Shown piece after piece: positions 1 to 8,600 of a DNA stretch of 26,853 nucleotides. The DNA is taken from contig JAENZU010000002.1 of NCBI GenBank assembly GCA_016841125.1, positions 1-26,853 of the forward strand, read 5' to 3'. Position 1 is the first letter of the stretch, and the number at the start of each line of letters is the position of its first letter. This DNA is from Melioribacter sp. GTDB taxonomy: Bacteria > Bacteroidota > Ignavibacteria > Ignavibacteriales > Melioribacteraceae. Position numbers and translations under genes: made by a program. The notes under the pieces are model-generated. The model was given only the letters and a program-made list of their open reading frames with translations. It was not told the DNA's origin and did not search any database.

Positions 1-1914
1 CCTGAACCACCCGGCGAAGATGTTGATAACATAGAAAAAAGAACAAGAGTAACTGAAGGCGCAAGATGGCTGGCAAGATTTTTACGCTCTAACGATATTA
101 AAGCCAAACCTTGGTTTAGCCAACCCGGCTATCGAAAAGGCATTGATAAAAAAAGCAAGCAGCTCCTTGAAAAAGCTTGGGAGAAGATCAAGTACCAAAC
201 CCAATTGGATTTTATTGGCAACAAAATTAACTTGCTTACAACTACCAAGGGTTTTGGTATGGGTATCGATAAGCCCAATATTAGATATATAATTCACTAC
301 GGTTTCCCCGGCTCAATGGAAGCATATTTCCAGCAGATTGGAAGAGCCGGTCGAGACCGCCGGCATTCTCACTGTATCCTTCTTTGGGACGCTCCTACTA
401 AAAGATGCGAAACAGAATTAAAAGAGAAGTTAGACAATGGCAAACTGCCCATACCTGAGTGCTTTAAGACAAATCTAACTACCTTGAAGCTAAAATTTGA
501 TGCGTGTCCCTATGATAGACCTCATAAATGTGATTATGCCAAACAAATCTTTTTTATTGAAAACGGTTATCCATCAATTCCTGAAATCAGAGCTGCCATC
601 GATTACCTTATAAAAACAGCAAACGTCAACGAAACCAAGCCTTGGGTTTATCTCAAAACCGATTATCTCAAAGGTAGCATTTCTAAATCTTTGGGCTACA
701 ATGAATTTGAATCTAGAGGTATTAATGAACAACTCATTATAGAAAAACTATATACACTAAATATTATCGAAGATTATTCATCTACTTATCTAGAGGTAAC
801 TGTTGGCAGAAATAAAACATGGCAAGAAATTCTTCGCTCCACAAATAATGAGATAATCAAGGAGCACATCAAATATTTTGTTAAGGTTTTTGGTAAAGAC
901 TTCTTAACAACCGCACCTCCCAATGAGAACAAACAATTCGATATTAGCAAGTATATCATTAAGCTTCGAAAAGAACACAAAACCGAAATTCTAATTGACG
1001 AAGTTGTGCAATTCTTCAACTTGGTTGACGAACGCGATGATGTTTCTATTAGATTCAATTATATGAATGACTTCGGCTACGAAATTAAAATGGCTTCGGT
1101 AACCAAAATACAAAAAGCTCTAAAAGCCAATGAATTGAGAAAAATAACAGATTGGAAAACTTCACAATATGGTATGCTTAAAAACCTGCTTGATTATTGT
1201 GAACTAATGCCGCTGGACGAAGATAAGAATGGACTTTGTCGAAGAGCAAATATTCTAACAGTATTTGGTACCGAATCAGCCGATATGTCCGGTGATATTA
1301 AATGTGATTATTGTGATAACTGCGGATTCACTAATGAATGGGATATTCAAGCTAACAATATAATTGCTGATGCCGGCGAACAAAATTTTGTTAAACAGCT
1401 TCGCTCACTGTTCTCAAGAGTATCAAAGAATATTGATTCTCTTCCTAAGGAGATGAATACTATCAGCAATCTAATTACCACTTTGATTGATAATGAATAC
1501 GATACAACTGTAGAGACCGTATCCAATGCATGGAACGAACAAATCGGCGAATCTGATAATCCTGCTTCTAATTTGTTTCTTGCTGTAACCGCCCACATGA
1601 ATGGCAATAGCAATTCGTTCTTTTCAAGGATGGAGCTTCTTGTTACTAAATTCCGGGAAGAAACTAAGTTCATTTCACGTCTCTTCTACATCCTTCACAA
1701 AAAACTTTCCATTGATATAAATGATTTGTATCTAAATTATTACTTTGCTCAAAACGATAAATCTTCCAAATTGGCATTGGATGTTTTCGATTCCTCTTTG
1801 CATAAAGTGTTTGGACCAATTGAAGAAGAAATATTTGAAAATTACTCCATAAGAAAAGTCGCAAATTTAAATAAAACAATCACAAAGTTTAGGAAGCTTG
1901 AATTCGATGAATGA
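1..1914 (+). CDS. RecQ-family ATP-dependent DNA helicase, 5'-truncated by window edge
   Basis: The reading frame is open from base 1, so the gene begins before the window and the Walker A/DEAH half of the helicase is missing; 637 residues are visible. The second helicase lobe is clear: motif V (TTTKGFGMGIDKPN, visible residues about 79-92) and motif VI (QQIGRAGRDR, 111-120). A RecQ zinc module follows as CRR...VFG...CDYCDNC, with Cys at visible residues 413, 435, 438 and 441. RecQ enzymes unwind 3' to 5' on single-stranded DNA. In classical RecQ the zinc module follows motif VI after roughly 60 residues; here about 290 residues intervene and look like winged-helix and helical insertions, so this is a divergent subfamily. 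The stop overlaps the next gene's start (ATGAATGA), so it is the first visible gene of the operon. Family assignment is secure; a defence role is inferred from context. Confidence 0.95.
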   Translation, partial: PEPPGEDVDNIEKRTRVTEGARWLARFLRSNDIKAKPWFSQPGYRKGIDKKSKQLLEKAWEKIKYQTQLDFIGNKINLLTTTKGFGMGIDKPNIRYIIHYGFPGSMEAYFQQIGRAGRDRRHSHCILLWDAPTKRCETELKEKLDNGKLPIPECFKTNLTTLKLKFDACPYDRPHKCDYAKQIFFIENGYPSIPEIRAAIDYLIKTANVNETKPWVYLKTDYLKGSISKSLGYNEFESRGINEQLIIEKLYTLNIIEDYSSTYLEVTVGRNKTWQEILRSTNNEIIKEHIKYFVKVFGKDFLTTAPPNENKQFDISKYIIKLRKEHKTEILIDEVVQFFNLVDERDDVSIRFNYMNDFGYEIKMASVTKIQKALKANELRKITDWKTSQYGMLKNLLDYCELMPLDEDKNGLCRRANILTVFGTESADMSGDIKCDYCDNCGFTNEWDIQANNIIADAGEQNFVKQLRSLFSRVSKNIDSLPKEMNTISNLITTLIDNEYDTTVETVSNAWNEQIGESDNPASNLFLAVTAHMNGNSNSFFSRMELLVTKFREETKFISRLFYILHKKLSIDINDLYLNYYFAQNDKSSKLALDVFDSSLHKVFGPIEEEIFENYSIRKVANLNKTITKFRKLEFDE

Positions 1915-2494
1915 GAACCTTTCAAAAACTATTGAAGCAATAGAAAAAACCCTTTCAGAAAGCAACACCCTATTTGATACTATCAAAGAAGAATTTGCTA
2001 AAGTTAAATCTGCTCAAGAAGAGACTAACAAAAAACTTGATAAGCTCAATGAATCTATAAAAAGTACTCTTGCTGAGGCTAATAAGAATTTTTCTAAATC
2101 GCTTTCAGATTTCAAAACCAATTCTGAAAAAGCAATCAGCGATAACAAAACTAACCTTGAAAAAAGCGAAAAAGAGCTGCAATCATTAAAGGAGAAGCTT
2201 CAAAAAGATGTAGACAAACTTATTGAAGATGTTGAGGCGAAGACTAAGAAGGTAATCGAATACGAAGGAGGAATTTCACGAATAGAGAAAAAGGTAAACG
2301 AGTTTCTAAAAGGAATTGAAGACCGCTGGAAAGAAAACGAAAAGACAATAAATGAAATAATGGAAAAACTTAAAGATGATAGTGTTAACAAAACCCTTAC
2401 CTCAATAAAGAAACTGCTGAAACAGCATGAAGATAAAATTAATCACTTGGATGAACACAGTCACACTCACACATTTGGAGGGAAAAAGATATGA
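1907..2494 (+). CDS. Long coiled-coil protein, function unknown
   Basis: A 195-residue protein from the ATG at 1907. A TTG nine bases upstream at 1898 is an alternative start; AGGA at 1891-1894 is rather far from the ATG and too close to the TTG. Residues 5 to about 180 are almost entirely charged heptad-like helix rich in Lys, Glu, Asn, Ser and Leu, with no Gly or Pro over long stretches and no signal peptide or membrane segment. It ends in a His-rich tail (HLDEHSHTHTFGGKKI). No enzymatic motif is visible. It overlaps the RecQ gene by 8 bases and the next gene by 4 (ATGA), so it is translationally coupled to both. A scaffold or oligomerisation role for the helicase complex is inference only; it was not recognised as a named family. 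Confidence 0.88.
   Translation: MNENLSKTIEAIEKTLSESNTLFDTIKEEFAKVKSAQEETNKKLDKLNESIKSTLAEANKNFSKSLSDFKTNSEKAISDNKTNLEKSEKELQSLKEKLQKDVDKLIEDVEAKTKKVIEYEGGISRIEKKVNEFLKGIEDRWKENEKTINEIMEKLKDDSVNKTLTSIKKLLKQHEDKINHLDEHSHTHTFGGKKI
2477..2482 (+). promoter_or_regulatory. Strong ribosome binding site of the SpoVG-like gene
   Basis: GGAGGG lies 8 bases before the ATG at 2491, inside the end of the coiled-coil gene. It is the strongest such site in the operon and suggests that the small SpoVG-like protein is made in higher amounts than the large helicases. Confidence 0.7.
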
Positions 2495-2781
2495 AAATCG
2501 CCAGAATGAAACCTTACGATAACCCTGATTCAAAAACCAAAGCCTTCTTCGATCTGGAAACTGAAGAAGGAATGACATTCAAAGGCTTTAAGTTGGTAGA
2601 GGGCTCAAACGGTCTATTTGTAAGTTTCCCGTCTGAAAAAGGTAGAGATGGTAAATGGTACGATAGCGTCTATATGCCAAGAGAAATAAAAGATAAACTT
2701 ACTGATATTGCTTTAAATGAATACAATTCTCAAACCGGTAACACTTCAAACTCAAATGATGATGAGGACGTTCCATTTTAA
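2491..2781 (+). CDS. SpoVG-family DNA-binding protein with SSB-like acidic C-terminal tip
   Basis: A 96-residue protein. Residues 1 to about 78 match the SpoVG fold: an N-terminal strand (KIARMKPYDNP), a central VEGSNGLFVSFPSEKGRDGKWYDSV block equivalent to the conserved SpoVG 'GLFVAMPSK...DG.F.D' segment, and a helix ending IALNEY. SpoVG proteins are small nucleic-acid-binding regulators in Firmicutes and Borrelia. The last ~18 residues are a Ser/Asn-rich linker followed by DDEDVPF at the extreme C-terminus, closely resembling the SSB tip (DDDIPF or DDDLPF) that recruits RecQ, PriA, exonuclease I and other partners. The start ATG overlaps the previous stop (ATGA) and has a strong GGAGGG site. 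Proposed role: a DNA-binding adaptor or SSB stand-in for the upstream RecQ helicase. The fold and tail are seen; the partnership is inferred. Confidence 0.92.
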   Translation: MKIARMKPYDNPDSKTKAFFDLETEEGMTFKGFKLVEGSNGLFVSFPSEKGRDGKWYDSVYMPREIKDKLTDIALNEYNSQTGNTSNSNDDEDVPF

Positions 2782-2793
2782 AAATTGAATCCT

Positions 2794-5616
2794 ATGAATA
2801 ATATAGCACCTGGAATACGTATCTCCCTTCGTGGAGAAGATTTTCTAATAACAGAAATTACTGATAATCATGGCAAATCCAAAATTATCAGAGTTGAGGG
2901 GATCAGCGAATTGGTTCAAGGCAAAAGCTTTGTCTTTGATACCGCGATAGACAAAGATATTGATGTTATTGATCCGGCAAATGCAAGATTAGTAGCCGAT
3001 ACATCAAACAACTATAGCTTAACAAAACTATTTCTCGAAACTCACGTAAGGAACGCTCCGAGCAACTATAAAAAAATACTTGTTGGTCATAAAGCGGCAA
3101 TTAATGGTGCCCCTTATCAAATGACTCCCACATTAAAATCGCTTGATCTTCCGCGTCCTCGAATTCTTATTGCAGACGCTGTCGGACTTGGCAAGACCAT
3201 TGAAGTCGGAATATTTCTTGCAGAACAGATCAAACGAGGCAAAGGAAAACGTATTCTTGTCCTTGCACCTAAAGCCGTACTCACCCAATTTCAGCAAGAG
3301 ATCTGGCAGCGCTTCTCTATTCCGCTTGTTAGATTGGACTCGCTGGGTATTCAGAGAATAAAAGCTGAGCTGCCCTCAAATAAAAATCCCTTCGACTACT
3401 ACGACAAAACAATTATCTCGATCGATACACTAAAGAACAATGCCAAATTCAGACATTATCTTGAAAAGACTAAATGGGATATTATTGCGATAGACGAGTG
3501 CCATACAGTAGCAAACATCTCAAGTCTAAGAGGCAATCTGGCACAATACCTTGCAACAAAGTGCGAGTCTCTTGTACTTACATCAGCAACACCACATAAT
3601 GGAAGCAGAGAAAATTTTGCCAACTTAATTACAATGATTGAACCCATTGCAATTCCAAAGGTTGGGGAATATTCGAAAGAGCATGTGGTCCCTTACTATG
3701 TTCGACGTTTTAAAAAGGATATTGGAGAATCAGTTCAAGATAACTTCCAAGACCGTGAGGTGAAAAGAGAGAAGTGCCTATTAACTAATGATGAGATTAA
3801 TTTCTTCGAATTCCAGCAGTCAATAAAAATCAATGCATTAAAGAAAAGAAATGACGGTCGGGAATCGCGCGATTTGCTATTCTCAATAGGGTTATTTAAA
3901 TCCTTCCTCTCAAGTCCCGAAGCCTGTTTGGAAACTATTAAAAACAGAATCAAAAAAATAGAAGAGAGCAAAGATCCCGATCCTGAATCGATAGATAATC
4001 TGATGACAGCTAAAAAACTTGTTGAGAATGTCATCAATAAAGAAGCCGATTCTAAATATCAGCAACTAATTAAATGTTTGAAAAATATAGGATGGCAAGG
4101 ACGACCCAAAGATCAAAGAATAATAATCTTTGCTGAAAGAATTGCAACTCTTAAGAAATTAGAGAAGAACCTTGTAGCCCATTTTAATCTTGATGAAAAA
4201 GCCGTTGTTCGTTTCGATGGCAGCCTCAATGATGTTGATCAAATGAAAGTGATAGACGATTTCGGTAAAGAAGATTCAGACATTAAATTATTCCTTTCCT
4301 CGGATGCCGGCTCTCAAGGTGTTAATCTTCACTTCTACTGTAATGTAATGTTCAATTACGATGTTCCTTGGTCCATAATTACTCTTGAGCAGCGTAACGG
4401 TAGAATCGATAGATACGGGCAGAAGAAAACCCCATATATCTACTACCTAATTACTCAATCAGATCTTGACCATATTAAAGGTGATCTTCATATAATTGAA
4501 AAACTCAGCATTAAAGAGGACGAAATCCATAGAGTTCTTGGTGATGCCGCATCCTTCCTGAAACAATATGATTCTGACAAAGAAGAAGAAACTGTTGAGA
4601 AAATGATCATAACCGGAGACTCTTCTCCCTTAGATCAAAACTTGGACGATTTTGACTGGGACAGTATTTTCAACGAAGAGGCTGAAACAACAGAACCTAC
4701 TATTGACGAAGACCCCATGCTAAAGAGAGCCACATTCTTTAATACCGATTTCGATTATTATAAATCGCTTACTGAATATTTAGCACACGTCAACTCAATA
4801 AATAAAGCCAATCTTCAGTTTGAAGAAAATCTTATCGAGATATTAAATGATAAAGAAATTGATTCCTATTTATATGACATGCCCCCTGAATGTAAACCTA
4901 AACGTAACGACTTCTATAAACTTTCAACAGACAAAGATTTGGTGCAAAGAGCTATCGATGGTTCACGGAAGAAGAAAGGTGAATGGGCAGAGTTCCAGAT
5001 GCTTTATGATCTTCACCCCATCATTAAAGTTTTCATGAACAAGCTTGAAGCGAGTGTGGATAAAGACGTTGCACTTGCCGTAAAAACCAACAAAGTTGAA
5101 AGCGGTACTAAATGGTATCTTATGCATGGGCAAGTTTCAAACGGACTTGGTCAGTCTGTTCTATCCGAGTTCTTTGCCGTTGGGCTTCGTAAAGATGGTT
5201 CTTTCCTTAAAGTAATAGAGTTCGACGAATTCATAAAACAATTCGATTTAGATAAATCATTACTTACAGAAAAAATTACCGAAGAAGATTTGATCGCAAT
5301 GAAGAAGGATCTTAAAGATGCGATCGATAATGCAGTTCACTTCTATGTTAATCCTAAACAGACTGCTTTGCAGAAAACACTTATCGATACTCAAGACAAA
5401 TACAAAAGCAAACTCCTCGAGTGGCATCAAAGTTCTACAGAACAGTTAGAGCTGATGTACGAAGATGTTACCTTAACACCCAAAACAAAAAAGAGCAAAG
5501 AGGATCAAGAATTCCATATACAAACGATCTTAAATGATAAATCTGAGTATTACCAAAATCTAACAAGTTTAGACAATCATCCTTTTATCAAACTGCTTGC
5601 AGTATTCTTCAATTAG
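2794..5616 (+). CDS. SNF2/RapA-type helicase (DISARM DrmD-like)
   Basis: 940 residues from the ATG at 2794; a TTG at 2785 is possible, and neither has a clear ribosome binding site, so translation is probably coupled to the gene 12 bases upstream. Both SF2 lobes are complete: Walker A DAVGLGKT (about 128-135), DECH (234-237, Cys replacing the usual Ala), TSATPHNG (about 263-270), motif V SSDAGSQGVNLH, and motif VI QRNGRIDRYGQ (533-543). The N-terminal ~125 residues form a small beta-rich domain (IRISLRGEDFLITEI) of the type preceding HepA/RapA and DrmD helicases. An acidic linker lies at roughly 590-650, followed by a ~290-residue C-terminal helical region. SNF2 enzymes translocate on double-stranded DNA. 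In class 1 DISARM a SNF2 helicase (DrmD) sits directly before the adenine methylase, as here. Family is certain; DrmD equivalence is probable. Confidence 0.95.
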   Translation: MNNIAPGIRISLRGEDFLITEITDNHGKSKIIRVEGISELVQGKSFVFDTAIDKDIDVIDPANARLVADTSNNYSLTKLFLETHVRNAPSNYKKILVGHKAAINGAPYQMTPTLKSLDLPRPRILIADAVGLGKTIEVGIFLAEQIKRGKGKRILVLAPKAVLTQFQQEIWQRFSIPLVRLDSLGIQRIKAELPSNKNPFDYYDKTIISIDTLKNNAKFRHYLEKTKWDIIAIDECHTVANISSLRGNLAQYLATKCESLVLTSATPHNGSRENFANLITMIEPIAIPKVGEYSKEHVVPYYVRRFKKDIGESVQDNFQDREVKREKCLLTNDEINFFEFQQSIKINALKKRNDGRESRDLLFSIGLFKSFLSSPEACLETIKNRIKKIEESKDPDPESIDNLMTAKKLVENVINKEADSKYQQLIKCLKNIGWQGRPKDQRIIIFAERIATLKKLEKNLVAHFNLDEKAVVRFDGSLNDVDQMKVIDDFGKEDSDIKLFLSSDAGSQGVNLHFYCNVMFNYDVPWSIITLEQRNGRIDRYGQKKTPYIYYLITQSDLDHIKGDLHIIEKLSIKEDEIHRVLGDAASFLKQYDSDKEEETVEKMIITGDSSPLDQNLDDFDWDSIFNEEAETTEPTIDEDPMLKRATFFNTDFDYYKSLTEYLAHVNSINKANLQFEENLIEILNDKEIDSYLYDMPPECKPKRNDFYKLSTDKDLVQRAIDGSRKKKGEWAEFQMLYDLHPIIKVFMNKLEASVDKDVALAVKTNKVESGTKWYLMHGQVSNGLGQSVLSEFFAVGLRKDGSFLKVIEFDEFIKQFDLDKSLLTEKITEEDLIAMKKDLKDAIDNAVHFYVNPKQTALQKTLIDTQDKYKSKLLEWHQSSTEQLELMYEDVTLTPKTKKSKEDQEFHIQTILNDKSEYYQNLTSLDNHPFIKLLAVFFN

Positions 5617-5625
5617 GCAAATTAT

Positions 5626-8600
5626 ATGATCAAGTTTATTGAAAATATCGGCGATTATTTCTCTAGCAACTACTTTGATGAAGATTTCATTAAAAGTGTA
5701 TTTAATAAAAGTTCTTTTAGCGAGGACGATAGAAAAGAAATAAATAGACTAGTCAGCCCGCTTAAGGATAAGTACTATAAGTACAAAAACGAACACCTTA
5801 CATTAAAACGCCCCAAAGACAGAATAAAACTTACCAACAGTTTTCACTCGGATGTTCTTAAATCATTTGGTTATGAGAGCGAAGCCAACGATTATGATAA
5901 CCTTTATATCCTTAATGACGAAAAAAATGAAGGTATCCCGGTAAGATTAAAATTATATAGGAAAGACACTCCTCATCTCTTTGTTATGGAAATGCAGTCC
6001 ATGATCGTTGAGGGTGATAATGATCCCCCCGGTATCTTCGATCAACGCTACGACAGTCGACAATGGGAATATGTATTTGCATATAACAAGGAAGAGGTAG
6101 AACTTTCACCCAAAGTCGTAAATGAAGCGTTGAAAGAACTCTTTCTTATCGATGAACATTTTCGCCCAACTTATGTTTTACTGCTTGCCGGCTCGGACAT
6201 TTATCTTACTCATTACGAGAAATATTTGCGCGGAAGCTATCTTCGTTTTAAGCTTGAAGACCTCTTCGACGAAGCCTCTGCAATAAATCGAGATTACTAC
6301 ACTCTCTTTTATCTCCTGCTTTCCAAGGATTCTCTTTCCCCGGAATCCGAGCTAATTCTAATGGATCAATTGGATGAGGATTCCCACAAAAGCGCTTATG
6401 CCGTTACCAAAGACTTAAAAGAAGGTGTCATCAAAGCAGTAGAGGATCTCGCCAACGAATCAGTATATTATCTCGATTCAATAAACCAATTAGATTCTCT
6501 AGACGAAAACTTCGCAGAGCAAGTAAAAGACGACTGTCTCACAATAGTCTATCGTTTATTATTTTTATTCTATGCAGAAAGCCGGGATGAACTTGAAATT
6601 CTTCCCGTTAACGAAAGCGTATATAAAAACGGCTACAGCCTGGAAATGCTGCGCGATCTCGAACTGGTTCCGCTCCAAAGCGAAAGCGCAAAGAATGGTT
6701 ACTTCTTTGACCAATCGCTTAAATATCTCTTTCGTTTAATCGCTAAAGGCTTTGAACAGAATAGAGAAACCACAAAAAGTTTTACGGTTCGGAATATCGA
6801 CTCTCCATTATTTGATGATGGAAAGCTCAACAAACTGCAAGATGTTAAGTTCCGCAATTTTGTTTGGCAAGATATTCTTCGCCAGCTTAGTCTCTCTCAA
6901 AAAGTACGCGGCAAATCAAGGGGAAGGATATCTTATGCAAATCTCGGTATCAACCAGTTAGGCAGCGTTTACGAGAGCCTGCTTGCATACAAAGGCTTCT
7001 TTGCTGGTGAAGACTACATCGAAGTTAAAAAAGCAGATGACCCAACCGGAAAAGATGGCACATACGTTGTCCCTAGAAAAAGACGAGGTGATTTTGAGGA
7101 AGAGGAAATTCTCAAAGATCCTGAAAATCCCGAACTGGACAAGATCATTCCTAAAGGGTTTTTCATTTATAGGCTAAGTGGTAGAGACCGGCAAAAATCA
7201 GCTTCTTACTACACTCCCGAAGTTTTAACAAGAACTACCGTAAAATATACACTTAAGCCGATACTCGAAAAACTTGAAAAGGGGGAGATTAAAGCAAAAG
7301 ATCTGCTCGACCTAAAAATACTTGAACCGGCAATGGGTGCGGCAGCATTCCATAACGAGGTTATCAATCAGCTTGCGGAAGCTTACCTAAACCAATTTAA
7401 ACGAGACCAGACTCCCCGTATTCCTCCCGGTATCTATCAAGATGAGCTGCAGAAGGTCAAAGCATATATAGCAACCCGCAATGTTTACGGTGTTGATATT
7501 AACCCGACTGCTGTTGAGCTCGGTAAAATATCTCTTTGGCTCAACGTAATTCACAAACAGATGGAAACACCTTTCTTCGGTTACCGGCTTGGTGTCGGTA
7601 ATGCGGTTGTTGGTGCTTGGCGAAAGGTCTACTCTAAAGAACAGATAATTTTCAAACCAACAAACGCAAGCGGCACCCGCTACGAAAAGAGAGAATGGTG
7701 GAACGAAGCCCCCAAACATTTGCCCATGAGGGGGCACGGCTCCAAACGAAAGAAGAATGAGATCTACCACTTCCTTCTTCCCGACAAAAACATGGTCCCT
7801 TCCGCTAATATCAAAATGCTCAAAGATGAGTATACTGCTCAAGCAAAGAAGGTAAGGGAATGGCGCAGTGAATTTATCAAACCAATTAGAGCCGATGAGT
7901 TTATCTCACTACTGATAATATCCGATAAGATAGACGGTCTCTATGAAGAACACTATAAACTGCAGACAGAAATAAACAATAAAACCTATACCCGTGTAAA
8001 AGTTTGGGGACAGTCCGGGGCTGATCAGACAGAAATATTCAACTATTCTGATAAAGAAGATTTTGCTCACCTGAGAGATAAAACAAACGCCGCTTATTAT
8101 AAACTAAAAACCATAATGGATTATTGGTGCGCCCTCTGGTTTTGGGATATGAGAGATGCTGATGCCCTGCCGTCAAGAGAGGAGTACATTTCCGATCTGC
8201 TTAACATACTTGATATCGATATAGAAAAAGCTCTTCAAGAAAATAGCGAAGAAGCCGATGATATTCTTGGTGTTGAAACTGAGCCCGAACTCGATCTCGA
8301 TGGCAAGCAGTTGTCGCTGCTTGCTTACAAATCTGATTCTGAGAAAAGCATTGTTGCAGAACTTATTGCGAAGAAAACAGAAGTCACAACTTTCTTTAAA
8401 ACTAATCGTATAGCATTAATTGAAAATTACTCGAAGCAGTACCGCTTCTTCCATTATGAGCTTGAGTTTATAGAAGTCTTCAAAGAACGTAGCGGTTTTG
8501 ATGTTATTGTTGGAAATCCGCCTTGGGTTAGCATAGGTTTTGATGAGAATAGTTTGCTGAGTGATAAATTTCCAGAAGTATCTATAAGAAAATTTAATGT

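Noticed and set aside
1898..1906. Earlier TTG start for the coiled-coil gene
   Set aside because: AGGA is only 3 bases from the TTG, too close for initiation; the ATG at 1907 overlapping the RecQ stop fits the coupled layout better, although this is not decisive.
7387..7842. 151-codon minus-strand ORF inside the methylase gene
   Set aside because: It lies antisense to the conserved methylase motif region, has no ribosome binding site or recognisable domain, and is explained as a shadow frame.
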